Below, one piece after another: positions 10,213 through 20,344 of a DNA stretch of 64,000 bases. The number at the start of each line of letters is the position of its first letter. The stretch's first letter is position 1. The DNA is from Erythrobacter fulvus (GTDB lineage: Bacteria; Pseudomonadota; Alphaproteobacteria; Sphingomonadales; Sphingomonadaceae). The DNA is taken from contig NZ_JAQQXQ010000003.1 in NCBI RefSeq assembly GCF_028595285.1, positions 245,507-309,506 of the forward strand. Direction: 5' to 3'. The notes beneath the pieces were generated by a model. It saw nothing but the letters and a program-made list of their open reading frames with translations, made no database searches and had not been told where the DNA came from. The translations under genes were made by a program, and so were the position numbers.

Positions 10213-11016
10213 ATGATCAAACAGCTTCTCATCATCGGTTGCGGTAACATGGGCGGAGCGATGCTCGCCGGTTGGCTCAAGGCGGGCGAGAACCCGGCGC
10301 GCTTTGCCATTCTCGACCCCGCCTTGCCCGAGGCACCATCAGGCGTGACGCTTTACCGTGAGGCGGCCGAAGCCGAGGCGGCAGGCGCGCATGATGCGGT
10401 GATGCTCGGCTTCAAACCGCAGCAGCTGCGCGCGCTGGCACCGGGATTGCAGGGCCTGACGGGCGAGGGCGTGACCATATGTTCACTGCTGGCGGGGATC
10501 ACGCGGGCGCAGCTTGCCGACGCCTTCCCCGGCGCCAAGGGCCATGTGCGGGTGATGCCCAACCTCGCCGCGCGCATCAACACGTCGCCGGTCATCCTGT
10601 GTGAAAGCGGCCTCGATGATGCGGGACGGGGCGATCTGTTCGCGCTCTACGATCTGCTCGGCACCGCGATCTGGCTTGATGACGAGGGCCGCTTCGATCT
10701 CGTCACCGCGCTTGCCGGATCGGGGCCGGGCTTTGTCTACCGCTTCATCGACGCGCTGGCGGGCGCGGCGGTGGAGCTGGGTCTCGAACGCGATGTCGCC
10801 GAGCAGCTGGCGCTGGTGACAGTCGATGGCGCTTCGGCGCTGGCGGCGGCATCCGATGTGGGCCCCGGCGAGCTGGCCGACCGCGTCGCCAGCCCCGGCG
10901 GCATGACGCGCGAGGGGCTGAATGTGCTCGACGAAGGGCAGGCGCTGCACCGCCTGCTGGTCGAAACCCTGCGTGCCACCCGCGACAAGGGCGCTGAGCT
11001 TTCCAAGGGTGCTTAA
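10213..11016 (+). CDS. proC: Pyrroline-5-carboxylate reductase
   Basis: ProC reduces pyrroline-5-carboxylate to proline with NAD(P)H. The ATG at 10213 gives 267 residues beginning MIKQLLIIGCGNMGGAMLAGW, a Rossmann glycine motif right at the N-terminus as usual. VRVMPNLAARINTSP and the C-terminal dimer/active segment TALAGSGPGFVYRFIDAL with SPGGMTREGL near 230-240 are family signatures. The proB glutamate 5-kinase gene of the same pathway is 6 kb downstream, not adjacent. Confidence 0.95.
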   Translation: MIKQLLIIGCGNMGGAMLAGWLKAGENPARFAILDPALPEAPSGVTLYREAAEAEAAGAHDAVMLGFKPQQLRALAPGLQGLTGEGVTICSLLAGITRAQLADAFPGAKGHVRVMPNLAARINTSPVILCESGLDDAGRGDLFALYDLLGTAIWLDDEGRFDLVTALAGSGPGFVYRFIDALAGAAVELGLERDVAEQLALVTVDGASALAAASDVGPGELADRVASPGGMTREGLNVLDEGQALHRLLVETLRATRDKGAELSKGA

Positions 11017-11100
11017 GATTAACGGCTGTTAAGCTGAACGAATTGCGCGCTTTGCAATCCGGTTTCGCTTGAAATGATCGGGGGAACCTCCGATATTCGC

Positions 11101-11137
11101 TTCCATGGAGAGCGCGGCGTTTCGCGCTCCATTGGAA
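11101..11137 (+). ncRNA. Leader hairpin, candidate ybhL leader RNA
   Basis: An imperfect stem-loop (5+4+4 pairs; TTCCA/TGGAA, GGAG/CTCC, CGCG/CGCG, with small bulges) ends 17 bases before the ATG of a ybhL-type gene. A conserved alphaproteobacterial structured element, the ybhL leader, is known in exactly this position, so I assign it to that family by position and hairpin shape. I could not compare it to the covariance model. Confidence 0.55.
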
Positions 11138-11154
11138 GGAACAAAGGTTTCGCA

Positions 11155-11892
11155 ATGGCTGACTGGAATGACACTTCGCGCAATGCGCAGCGCCTCGGCT
11201 CGGTGCCGCGCGCCGGTGGCGAGGTCGCCGGGCGTTATGACGAGGGCCTGCGCAAGTACATGCTCTCGATCTACAATTACATGGCCTCGGCAGTGCTGTT
11301 GACCGGTATCGTGGCGCTGATCGCCGCGAGCAGCGGCTTCGCCTTGGCGATGGCCGGAAGCCCGCTGATCTGGGTGGTCATGCTGGCCCCGCTCGGTTTT
11401 GTGATGGCCATGAGCTTTGGCCTCCACAAGATGAGCCAGGGCACGCTCAACCTCCTGTTCTGGGCCTACGCCATCGTGATGGGCCTGTCGCTCTCGACGA
11501 TTTTCCTCGTTTACACGGGCGAATCGATCGCGGTCACCTTCTTCGCGACTGCGGGCGCTTTCGCGGGTCTCAGCCTCTACGGCTACACGACGAAGAAGGA
11601 TCTGTCGGGCTTCGGCAGCTTCCTGATCATGGGCGTGATCGGTCTGATCATCGCCAGCCTCGTCAATCTGTTCCTGCAGTCCAGCGCATTCGCGTTTGTG
11701 ATCAGCGGCCTCGGCGTTCTGATCTTTGCGGGGCTGACGGCTTACGACACGCAGCGTCTGAAGATGCAGTACGACCAGCTGCGCGGGTCGGAGTTCATGG
11801 GCAAGGCAGTGATCATGGGTGCGCTGAGCCTTTACCTCGACTTCATCAATATGTTCATGTTCCTGCTGCAGTTCCTCGGCAACCGCGAGTAA
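11155..11892 (+). CDS. BAX inhibitor-1 (UPF0005/YbhL) family membrane protein
   Basis: A 245-residue polytopic inner-membrane protein with about seven hydrophobic helices, opening MADWNDTSRNAQRLGSVPR and ending in FINMFMFLLQFLGNRE, a typical C-terminus of the BI-1/YbhL/YccA family. Members are pH- or Ca2+-linked leak channels or FtsH regulators, but the role in alphaproteobacteria is not settled. The start follows GGAAGGAA. It appears monocistronic, with a hairpin leader in front and a strong terminator behind. Confidence 0.9.
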   Translation: MADWNDTSRNAQRLGSVPRAGGEVAGRYDEGLRKYMLSIYNYMASAVLLTGIVALIAASSGFALAMAGSPLIWVVMLAPLGFVMAMSFGLHKMSQGTLNLLFWAYAIVMGLSLSTIFLVYTGESIAVTFFATAGAFAGLSLYGYTTKKDLSGFGSFLIMGVIGLIIASLVNLFLQSSAFAFVISGLGVLIFAGLTAYDTQRLKMQYDQLRGSEFMGKAVIMGALSLYLDFINMFMFLLQFLGNRE

Positions 11893-11954
11893 CCGGAACA
11901 CATTGTATCGGATCACCGCCGTGCGGCTCGTCCCACGCAGGTGTTGAAATGTCG

Positions 11955-11998
11955 AATGCCCGGGGCCTTTCCATAGGCTCCGGGCATTTGCTTTGTTA
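11955..11998 (+). terminator. Intrinsic terminator after the BI-1 gene
   Basis: AATGCCCGG pairs with CCGGGCATT, with further pairing of GGCCT and AGGCT inside, followed by TTGCTTTGTT. This is the clearest terminator hairpin in the window. Confidence 0.8.
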
Positions 11999-12089
11999 CA
12001 CTGCGCAGCTATCCCACCGCTTCAGGTTGGAGCAAACTGCGCGCGCGCATGGACACGCGCAAAGCGGCATCATGAGAGGTTGAGCAAAG

Positions 12090-13037
12090 ATGAGCGTGGC
12101 CCCGCACAAGGCAGCATCCCCGATGCAGGCGGACAAGCAGGTCCGGCGCACGCCGTTCGGTCTGACCATGACTATGGTTGCGACCGGCGCGGCGCTGCTG
12201 GCTGCCTGCGCGACCCCAGCGCCGCCGCCCCCGCCGCCCCCGCCCCCGCCCCCGCCCGCCAAGGTGGTCGAGACGGTGCCCTATCGTCCGCTGCCGCCGG
12301 GCGGTGCGCATTATGTCATGGACATTCCCCCGCGCGGTGCCGACGGAAAGCGGCTGACGGTCAATAGCGGTCTCAACGACGATCATCTGGTGTGGCACCT
12401 GCGTTCGGCGTGGAACGTGGCGGCGCTCAATTGCCTTGCGCCCGAATACGAGCCAATCCTTGAAGGCTATCGCACCTTCCTCAACCGCAACGTTCGTCCG
12501 CTGAAGGCGGTGAACGACCGGATCGAGAAGGAATTCGGCCGTAAGCACAGAACCCGCCGCGATGCGATGGTGGCGCGTGACGGGCTGACCACGCGGGTCT
12601 ACAACTTCTTCGCGCTGCCCGCCGCGCGTGCAGGCTTTTGCCGCGCCGCGCTCGACATGTCGAACCGCGCGCTTGCAGCTCCCCCTGCCGATCCGCTGAG
12701 CTTTGCGCGTGATAGTTTCGGCGGGCTGTTGCAGCCATTCGAAACCTTCTTCGACGAATACGAGGCCTACCAGCGGGCCTCGGCGGAATGGGACGCGAAA
12801 TGGGGCGCCCAATATGGCCCCTCGCAGCCCGGCTGGGTGGTGGTTCAGCAGGCCCGCGCCAGCGGACTGCCGGTGCCCAGTGTCGCTGATCTGACGGGGC
12901 AAGGCGTGGCGGTGCAGACCGTGACCGATCCTGAAACCGGCGTGGCTGTGCCGGTTGTTCCGGTGAACGAAAATGTCACTTCGCAGCCGGTGGTGCAGCC
13001 GCTTTCCGAACAGCCCCCGCGTTCATCGGGGCAGTAA
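12090..13037 (+). CDS. Lipoprotein with polyproline stretch, function unknown
   Basis: A 315-residue predicted lipoprotein. The lipobox LLAAC has its cysteine at residue 40, and is followed directly by ATPA and a run of 12 prolines encoded by a pure C/G tract (about 12213-12258). The rest is soluble with several tryptophans and a C-terminal Val/Pro-rich tail. I do not recognise the domain; similar lone lipoproteins occur in sphingomonads. The ATG at 12090 has a weak purine-rich site; the ATG at 12123 would give a shorter signal peptide. Confidence 0.7.
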   Translation: MSVAPHKAASPMQADKQVRRTPFGLTMTMVATGAALLAACATPAPPPPPPPPPPPPAKVVETVPYRPLPPGGAHYVMDIPPRGADGKRLTVNSGLNDDHLVWHLRSAWNVAALNCLAPEYEPILEGYRTFLNRNVRPLKAVNDRIEKEFGRKHRTRRDAMVARDGLTTRVYNFFALPAARAGFCRAALDMSNRALAAPPADPLSFARDSFGGLLQPFETFFDEYEAYQRASAEWDAKWGAQYGPSQPGWVVVQQARASGLPVPSVADLTGQGVAVQTVTDPETGVAVPVVPVNENVTSQPVVQPLSEQPPRSSGQ

Positions 13038-13139
13038 CGTCGCGCGCGGCGACCGTGAAAATCGCCGTTGCATGGGTGCGCGCTTATCGCTAATGCGCGC
13101 CCTCGCCTGGCGGGGTTCTTCGCTGGGCATGCCTGGAAC

Positions 13140-13215
<76 letters not shown>

Positions 13216-13276
13216 GGAAACCCAGGCCAACCTTCCACAAATGAGCCAGACGGCGCCTAGCGCCGCAAGCGCGCCT

Positions 13277-13311
13277 GTCCTCAAGTAGCGAAGCGATAGG
13301 ACAACCAAAAC
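13277..13311 (+). repeat. 35-bp dispersed repeat, copy C
   Basis: A 35-base unit 61 bases after tRNA-Ala, closely related to the two tandem copies at 42251-42320 next to tRNA-Thr. Its outer arms GTCCT/AGGAC differ from GCCCT/AGGGC there but still pair, which suggests the structure is selected. Confidence 0.7.
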
Positions 13312-13346
13312 GCGCACCCGCAGAGCGTGAGAGCGAGGATATTGCG

Positions 13347-13367
13347 CTCGCGGAGGCGAGCGCGTAA
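13347..13367. repeat. Strong GC hairpin just before the cobalamin riboswitch
   Basis: GCGCTCGC pairs perfectly with GCGAGCGC around a short loop. It lies about 9 bases before the riboswitch core and could be the distal arm of its basal helix or a separate hairpin. Confidence 0.45.
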
Positions 13368-13375
13368 CACCGCAA

Positions 13376-13540
13376 CGCGTTTCGGTAACGGGAATGCGGT
13401 GCAAATCCGCAGCTGTCCCTGCAACTGTAAGCGGTGAGTATGGAGTGCGTTCGTCCTTTCGGGGACGCAGCCACTGAAGCGGCGACGCTTTGGGAAGGTG
13501 AGCACTTCATGCGCTGATCCGTGAGCCAGGAGACCGACCG
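13376..13540 (+). ncRNA. Cobalamin (B12) riboswitch
   Basis: The conserved blocks are in order: GGGAA...GGTGCAAATCC, the B12 box GCTGTCCCTGCAACTGTAA, then GCCACTG, GGGAAGG and AGCCAGGAGACC. It lies 140 bases upstream of a TonB-dependent receptor on the same strand. The stretch between (13541-13679) holds a possible expression platform, GCGGGGATGGG with CCCCTCGC, and the ribosome-binding site GGGAGGA at about 13669-13675. The aptamer normally turns the receptor off when B12 is plentiful. Confidence 0.95.
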
Positions 13541-13679
13541 GGGCGTGTCGCTCTTTGCCGGGTTCAGGGGTTGGCCAGGCGCGGAAACTGACTTTCGTTG
13601 TGAGCGACATCGCTGGGCTGTGCGGGGATGGGATCGAACCCCTCGCGGCCATGAATGTTGCTGATGACGGGAGGAATCC

Positions 13680-15617
13680 GTGAAGAATTTTGCATTGTTG
13701 AACAGCGTCGCATCCGCGGCGCTGGTTTGGGCTGCGCCTGTGGTGGCACAGGATGAGGCTGTCGAGGCGCGTGAGGATGGGGTCTACTCAGGGCCAGAAT
13801 CGTTCCCCATCCTCGTCAGTGCCAGCAGAACCGGGACGACGCTGCTTCGCGACTACACCGGCTCGGTGAGCGTCATCACCGCCGACCAGTTCGAAGACCG
13901 CCAGACCCGCGACATTGCCGATGTGCTGCGCGATGTGCCGGGCGTGGCTGTGGCCGGCGTGCCGGGGCAGACCCAGATCCGCCTGCGCGGCGCGGAGGCC
14001 AACCATGTGCTGGTGCTGGTCGACGGGATCGAGGTGTCCGATCCCTTTGCCGGCGAATTCGATATCGGCACGCTTCAGGCCGATATCGGCGCGCGGGTGG
14101 AGGTGCTGCGCGGGCCGCAATCGGCGCTTTACGGGCCGGACGCCATCGGCGGCGTGATCGCCTATGACAGCGCCAGCGGGCGCACGGTTCCGGGCTTTGC
14201 CGCAAGGCTGGAAGGCGGCACGCAGGGCACTCTCAACGGCACGCTGCGTTACGGGGCCCACGGCGACAGCTGGGACGCGGCGCTTTCCGCCGTGGTGGTC
14301 AGCACCGACGGCCAGCCCAACGCGCGCGGCGGCGTGCGTGACATTGGCCGCGACAGCTACACCCTGTCGGGCAAGGGCAGCGTCGAAGTGGCCGAGGGGT
14401 TCGCCCTGCGCGCAGCCGCCCGCTTTATCCGCACTGAGGGGCAGTTCAACGATCAGGATTTCAACCCCGCCAGCCCCACCTTCGGCTTCGTGATCGACAG
14501 CCCCGGCACGCGCTTTACCAACGAGGCGGTCTACGCCCTTGTCGGTGCGCGGGCCGAGGTGCTGGACGGGCGCTGGACGCATGATCTGTCCGCGCAGGTG
14601 GCAGACATCGCCCGCGACACATTCGGCCCCTTCGGGCGGTCGAACTCGTCCGAGGGCGATCGGGTGAAGCTATCCTATGTCAGCGCATTGCGGCTGGCCG
14701 AAGCGCACAACCTTACCTTCGCCGCCGATTACGAGGTCGAAGGCTTCCGCAACACCACGCCCGGCGGCTTTGCCTTCAACGGACGGCGCGAGATCGAGCA
14801 ACTCGGTTTTGTCGGCGAATATCGCTACGCGGGCGAAGCCTTCGATCTGTCGGCGGCGATCCGTCATGACATCAATGATCGCTTCCGCGACGCGACCACT
14901 TTCCGCGTCGGCGCAGGCTACCGCGTCACCGATACCACCCGCCTGCGTGCGGCGGCGGGATCGGGGGTCAAGAACCCCGGCTTCTTCGAGCTGTTCGGCT
15001 TCGTCGACGGACGCTTCGTCGGCAATGACGCGCTGCGACCCGAAAAATCGACCGGCTGGGAAATCGGCGTGGATCAGGACATCGCAGATGGCGCGCGGCT
15101 TTCGGTGACATATTTCGACAGCGAGCTGAAGGGCGAGATCTTCACCACTTTCCCGCCGCCCACCTTCATCGCCACCCCCGCCAATCGCACCACCACCAGC
15201 AACCAGCGCGGGGTCGAGCTCTCGCTTTCGGCAAAGCTCGCCGAACAGTGGAGCCTTAATGCGGCCTACAGCTATCTCGATGCCGAAGAGAACGGGCGCG
15301 AGGAAGTGCGCCGCCCCGAACATATCGCCAGCGCCGCGCTGACATGGACGGCACCCGGCGATGCCGCCTCGGCCACGCTGGTGGTGCGCCACAACGGCGC
15401 GGCGCTGGACGATGCCTTCACCGATCCCAGCTTTGTGCCGGTGCGGGTGCGGCTGGATGACTATACGCTGGTCAATCTCAACGCCCGTGCGCGGCTGGCC
15501 GAGGGGATCGACGCCTTCGCGCGGATCGAGAACCTGCTGGGTGAACGCTACGAACAGGTGTTCAGCTTCGTCTCTCCGGGACGCAGCGCAGTGGTGGGCG
15601 TGGAGGCGCGTTTTTGA
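13680..15617 (+). CDS. btuB: TonB-dependent vitamin B12 receptor
   Basis: An outer-membrane receptor of 645 residues, GTG start after GGGAGGA. Residues 1-23 are a signal peptide (cleavage after VVAQ). A TonB-box-like ILVSASR is near 44-50, the plug domain follows (VSVITADQFEDRQTRDIADVLRDVP, then LVLVDGIEVSDPF and VEVLRGPQSALYGPDAIGG), and the rest is a barrel ending in the usual C-terminal phenylalanine (GVEARF). The upstream cobalamin riboswitch makes B12 or a related corrinoid the likely substrate. No ABC transporter genes for B12 are adjacent. Confidence 0.9.
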   Translation: MKNFALLNSVASAALVWAAPVVAQDEAVEAREDGVYSGPESFPILVSASRTGTTLLRDYTGSVSVITADQFEDRQTRDIADVLRDVPGVAVAGVPGQTQIRLRGAEANHVLVLVDGIEVSDPFAGEFDIGTLQADIGARVEVLRGPQSALYGPDAIGGVIAYDSASGRTVPGFAARLEGGTQGTLNGTLRYGAHGDSWDAALSAVVVSTDGQPNARGGVRDIGRDSYTLSGKGSVEVAEGFALRAAARFIRTEGQFNDQDFNPASPTFGFVIDSPGTRFTNEAVYALVGARAEVLDGRWTHDLSAQVADIARDTFGPFGRSNSSEGDRVKLSYVSALRLAEAHNLTFAADYEVEGFRNTTPGGFAFNGRREIEQLGFVGEYRYAGEAFDLSAAIRHDINDRFRDATTFRVGAGYRVTDTTRLRAAAGSGVKNPGFFELFGFVDGRFVGNDALRPEKSTGWEIGVDQDIADGARLSVTYFDSELKGEIFTTFPPPTFIATPANRTTTSNQRGVELSLSAKLAEQWSLNAAYSYLDAEENGREEVRRPEHIASAALTWTAPGDAASATLVVRHNGAALDDAFTDPSFVPVRVRLDDYTLVNLNARARLAEGIDAFARIENLLGERYEQVFSFVSPGRSAVVGVEARF

Positions 15618-15623
15618 GTTCCG

Positions 15624-15753
15624 CACCCCGTCCGGGGTGCGAAATCCTCGCTCGCGCGGCCTGACGGCCGCATCGCTGCGGGCGGGCGCCAGAAATCTTT
15701 GGCGCCCTTGCGGCCCTTCGGGCCGAGAGCTTGCCGCCCAAAGCTCTCGCAAT
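15624..15753. repeat. Run of four consecutive hairpins between btuB and obgE
   Basis: Four stem-loops follow one another: GCACCCCG/CGGGGTGC, GGGCGCCA/TGGCGCCC, CGGCCC/GGGCCG, and GAGAGCTT/AAGCTCTC. The first directly follows the btuB stop and may act as a terminator, although no long T-tract follows it. The rest looks like a composite repeated element. No gene is seen here. Confidence 0.55.
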
Positions 15754-15772
15754 TCATCGAGGAAATGCCTAG

Positions 15773-16858
<1,086 letters not shown>

Positions 16859-16912
16859 CCTTCGCACGTCCGACCGTGCGCCTCAGAACCTGACGAACAC
16901 CGGGGGAAACCC

Positions 16913-18046
16913 ATGAAAATCGAGAATCTGCTCGACTTCCGCGATATCGAGAAATGCCCGCGCCTTGTGATCAAGCTCGGCTCGGCGCTGCTGGTGCACG
17001 AGGATGGCGAACTGCGGCACGAATGGCTGCGCAGCGTGGCGAGCGAGATCGCCGGCGCGCGTGAGCGCGGACAGGAAATCATCGTTGTCTGTTCCGGCGC
17101 GGTGGCGCTGGGCGCGGCGATGCTGGGCCTGCCGGGCGGCGGGCGCGAGACGCTGGCCCATGCGCAGGCGGCGGCATCTGTCGGGCAAGTGTTCCTGATT
17201 GCAACCTGGGCGCAGCTGCTGGCCGAACATAATCTGGTGGCGGGGCAAATGCTGCTGACGCTCGATGATCTCGAAGGCCGGCGGCGTTATCTCAACGCCT
17301 CGGAGACGCTGCGCGAACTGCTGGCGCGCGGGGCGGTGCCGATCATCAACGAGAACGACTCCATCGCCACCAGCGAAATCCGCTTCGGCGATAATGACCG
17401 GCTGGCCGCGCGGGTTGCGCAGGCGGCTTCGGCGCAGGGCATCTTGCTGCTGACCGATGTAGAGGGGCTGTATGATCGCGACCCCGCCCATCCCGAGGCC
17501 GAATTTCTGCCCGAAGTGCGCGGGGTGACCGAGGAAATCCACCAGATGGCGAGCGGGAAGTCGTCATCGGGCAAGGGCTCGGGCGGGATGACCTCGAAAC
17601 TGCTGGCCGCCGAAATTGCCGAACGCACCGGCATCGCGCTCGCCATCATCAAGGGGGTCGACGATCTGCCGATCGCCTGCGCCATGGCGGCCAATCGCGG
17701 TACGCTGTTCCTGCCCAAGCGCGACGACAATGCCTGGAAGAGCTGGATTGGTGGCCGCTTGCGCTTCAACGGCTCGATCCGTGTCGATCAGGGCTGCGTC
17801 GAAGCGCTGCACCGTGGCAAGAGCATCCTCGCGGCGGGGATCATCGGCGTGTCGGGCGAATTCGAGCGCGGCGACGTGATCAAGGTCGAAGACCCGGACG
17901 GCAAGATGATCGCCAAGGGCATGATCGAATATGACTGGGACGAATGCGACGCGATCAAGGGGCTGCGCAGCGAGGAAGTGGCCGAACGGCTCGGCCATCT
18001 GCCGCGTGCCTGTGTGATCCATCGGGATCATCTGGTGCTGCTGTGA
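16913..18046 (+). CDS. proB: Glutamate 5-kinase
   Basis: ProB phosphorylates glutamate in the first step of proline synthesis. The 377 residues show the amino-acid-kinase fold (VIKLGSALLVHEDGE near the N-terminus, VVCSGAVALGAAMLGLPGG, IINENDSIATSEIRFGDND, and KGSGGMTSKLLAAEIA) and a C-terminal PUA domain from about 285 (GSIRVDQGCVEALHRGKSILAAGI). Length matches the family. The TGA overlaps the GTG of the next gene. Confidence 0.97.
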   Translation: MKIENLLDFRDIEKCPRLVIKLGSALLVHEDGELRHEWLRSVASEIAGARERGQEIIVVCSGAVALGAAMLGLPGGGRETLAHAQAAASVGQVFLIATWAQLLAEHNLVAGQMLLTLDDLEGRRRYLNASETLRELLARGAVPIINENDSIATSEIRFGDNDRLAARVAQAASAQGILLLTDVEGLYDRDPAHPEAEFLPEVRGVTEEIHQMASGKSSSGKGSGGMTSKLLAAEIAERTGIALAIIKGVDDLPIACAMAANRGTLFLPKRDDNAWKSWIGGRLRFNGSIRVDQGCVEALHRGKSILAAGIIGVSGEFERGDVIKVEDPDGKMIAKGMIEYDWDECDAIKGLRSEEVAERLGHLPRACVIHRDHLVLL

Positions 18047-18957
18047 GCCACCTTGCGATCACCGGAGCGACCGGCTTTGTCGGCAGCGCGGTGCTGGGCG
18101 CGGCGCTGGCGGCGGGCCACCGGGTGAAGGCCCTGGCGCGCCGCGATCAGCCTGCGCGCGAGGGCGTCGAATGGGTGCGCGGCGATCTGGCCGACACGGG
18201 CGCGCTCGCCGCGCTGTGCGAAGGCGCGGCGGCTGTGGTGCATGTCGCGGGCCTCACCAACACTCCCGACCCCGCAGAATTCGAGGCCGCCAATGTCACC
18301 GGCACCGCGCGGGTGGTGGAAGCGATGCGTTCCGGCGGAGCGCGGCGGCTGGTGTTCGTCTCCTCGCTCGCCGCGCGCGAACCGAAGCTGTCGGCCTATG
18401 GCGCGTCCAAGGCGCGGGCGGAAACGGTGGTGGAAGCCAGCGGGCTCGACTGGACGACGGTGCGCCCGCCTGCGGTTTACGGGCCTCGTGATATCGATAT
18501 GCTCGAACTGTTCCGCGCCGCGAAGTGGGGCGTGGTTCCGCTGCCGCCCGGCGGGGCGACTTCGATCATCCATGCCGACGATCTGGCCGCATTGCTGATC
18601 GCGCTGACGGGCAGTGCCGCGCCGACGAAAAAGAAGACCTACGAACCCGACGACGGGCGCGAGGGTGGGTGGAGCCACAAGGAACTTGCCCAAGCCATCG
18701 GAAAGGCGGTGGGCCGGGGTTCGGTGTTCGCTCCGCATCTGCCCGAAGGCGTGCTGATCGCCGCTGCCGCCGCCGACCGTTTCCTGCGCGGTGACCGGGC
18801 CAAACTCACCGCTGACCGGGTGGGCTATATGTGCCATCCCAACTGGGTGTCACGCTTCGATCGCGCCGTGCCGCCGGGCATCTGGCAGCCGGCAATCGCG
18901 GGCGAGGATGGATTGAAGGCAACGGCAGAATGGTACCGCCGCGAGGGGTGGCTCTAG
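18043..18957 (+). CDS. NAD(P)-dependent epimerase/dehydratase-like protein
   Basis: A 304-residue extended-SDR protein. The GTG overlapping the proB stop gives VSHLAITGATGFVGSAVLGAAL, with the TGxxGFxG nucleotide loop at 7-13. A catalytic-type S...YGASK arrangement is present (VFVSSLAAREPKLSAYGASKARAE), then VRPPAVYGPRD. The substrate cannot be read from the sequence; relatives include nucleoside-diphosphate-sugar epimerases and NDUFA9-like proteins. It is translationally coupled to proB. Its 3' end overlaps the convergent gene by 4 bases. Confidence 0.8.
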   Translation: MSHLAITGATGFVGSAVLGAALAAGHRVKALARRDQPAREGVEWVRGDLADTGALAALCEGAAAVVHVAGLTNTPDPAEFEAANVTGTARVVEAMRSGGARRLVFVSSLAAREPKLSAYGASKARAETVVEASGLDWTTVRPPAVYGPRDIDMLELFRAAKWGVVPLPPGGATSIIHADDLAALLIALTGSAAPTKKKTYEPDDGREGGWSHKELAQAIGKAVGRGSVFAPHLPEGVLIAAAAADRFLRGDRAKLTADRVGYMCHPNWVSRFDRAVPPGIWQPAIAGEDGLKATAEWYRREGWL

Positions 18958-19526
18958 CTGCGCGGCGCGGCGCAGGCTTCGGTGCTGTAGGCTTCCTTGT
19001 AGGTCTTGCCCCAGCAACGCTCGAAGGCTTCCAGAACGTTGAGATTGGGCGGCCAGCTCATCTTTACAACGGTTCCGTCGGGCAGGGTGAAGCTGCTGCT
19101 TTCCGCCTCCGGTATGGTCTTTAGCCGGGCAATGGCCGCGTCTAACTGTTCCCGGTTGCCTTCCAGAAAGGCAATCGTGCCCGACACATAGTGGTTCCAG
19201 CCGAAATCCCCGTCGAATTCAGGCGGATTGTAGGTCAGCCTGAACAGCGCGATTGCCTCATCCGTCTGGCCGCCGAATGCGCGCATCTGGCCTTCGTGCC
19301 AGTACAGGATGCCTTCGTGATCGCGCTTGGCGTGGCGCCATTCGCGGATCAATTCTGCCGCGGCAATCTCGCATCCCTCTTTCATGCCGAGCGGACGCCA
19401 GCCCCCGTCCATGTCCTGATCGAAGGCATTGCGATCGAGCGCCAGCATCGCCTCCAGATCATAGGAGCAATCGGGCGCGGGAGCGGGTTCGGCAGGCTGG
19501 GCGGCAGCGAGAAGCAAGGCGAGCAT
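18954..19526 (-). CDS. Exported hypothetical protein
   Basis: A 190-residue protein with a short hydrophobic N-terminus (MLALLLAAAQPAEPAPAP) that could be a signal peptide. The body has a helix-rich pattern (ECEIAAAELIREWRHAK-type segment, then MRAFGGQTDEAIALFRLTYN) like a degenerate tetratricopeptide pair, and single cysteines near 20, 52, 169 and 185. I do not recognise a named family. It follows cysH on the same strand after about 40 bases, but nothing links it to sulfur metabolism. Confidence 0.6.
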   Translation of the reverse strand: MLALLLAAAQPAEPAPAPDCSYDLEAMLALDRNAFDQDMDGGWRPLGMKEGCEIAAAELIREWRHAKRDHEGILYWHEGQMRAFGGQTDEAIALFRLTYNPPEFDGDFGWNHYVSGTIAFLEGNREQLDAAIARLKTIPEAESSSFTLPDGTVVKMSWPPNLNVLEAFERCWGKTYKEAYSTEACAAPRS

Positions 19527-19567
19527 GGCGCCAGCCTAACGCATTGCCGTGTCTTGCGAAAGCACGG

Positions 19568-20344
19568 TTAGAGGAACGGTTCCTCGCCCGGCTTGTGGAT
19601 GCCGCATTCGGTCTTGTCCCAGCCCTTCCACCGGCCCGAGCGCGGGTCTTCGCCGGGAGCGACCTGGCTGGTGCAGGGCGAGCAGCCGATCGACGGATAG
19701 CCCTGCGCGATCAGCGGGTGGCGCGGCAGGTCGTGGGCGATGAAATAGGCCTCAATCTGGCTGGCGTCCCAATCGATCAGCGGATTGATCTTGAGCCGCC
19801 CCTGCGCGTCCGAAGTGTCCACCTCGAAACGCGGCAAATTGGCGCGGGTTCTGGCCTGAAACGCCTTTCGTCCCGTGAAGCTGGCGTCGTAATCCGCCAG
19901 AGCCTTTTCCAGCGGACGCACCTTGCGGATCTCGCAGCAGCCGTCGGGATCGTAAGACCACCTGAGGCCTGTTTCGTCCTTCGCGGCAAGGTCCGCCGGG
20001 TCGGGTGTCAGCACCACAAGGTTCAGCCCGAGCCGTTCCGCCAGCGTGTCGCGATAGGCCAACGTTTCGGCAAAATGCTTGGCCGTATCGAGGAACAGCA
20101 CCGGCACGTTGGCATCGACGCTGGCGACCAGATGCAGCAGCACCGCGCTTTCCGCGCCGAAGCTGGAGACGACGGCGAGATCGCCCGCCAGACGATCACG
20201 GATGACCGCTTCGAGCATTTCCTGCGTCGAGGAACCGCGGAACATCCGGTTGAGCCGCACCGCGTCGTGCTCGGTAAAGCGCGGGGCGAGGTCGAGCCTG
20301 TCGCGGGTGCGATCGGTGGCGGGGTTGGTGGTGTCAGGCTTCAT
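19568..20344 (-). CDS. cysH: Assimilatory adenylyl-sulfate (APS) reductase
   Basis: CysH reduces activated sulfate to sulfite. The 258-residue protein has the PAPS/APS reductase fold with SFGAES (61-66) and the catalytic ECGIH (246-250, Cys247). Cys136-Cys137 and Cys221-x-x-Cys224 are the ligands of the [4Fe-4S] cluster that marks enzymes using APS rather than only PAPS. The ATG at 20344 gives the usual length. It overlaps the end of the DUF934 gene by 11 bases, so it belongs to the cysI operon. Confidence 0.93.
   Translation of the reverse strand: MKPDTTNPATDRTRDRLDLAPRFTEHDAVRLNRMFRGSSTQEMLEAVIRDRLAGDLAVVSSFGAESAVLLHLVASVDANVPVLFLDTAKHFAETLAYRDTLAERLGLNLVVLTPDPADLAAKDETGLRWSYDPDGCCEIRKVRPLEKALADYDASFTGRKAFQARTRANLPRFEVDTSDAQGRLKINPLIDWDASQIEAYFIAHDLPRHPLIAQGYPSIGCSPCTSQVAPGEDPRSGRWKGWDKTECGIHKPGEEPFL

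Noticed and set aside
12213..12258. C/G tract as a regulatory or phase-variation repeat
   Set aside because: It is in frame and simply encodes the polyproline run; units are mixed CCG/CCC codons rather than a slippage-prone homopolymer.
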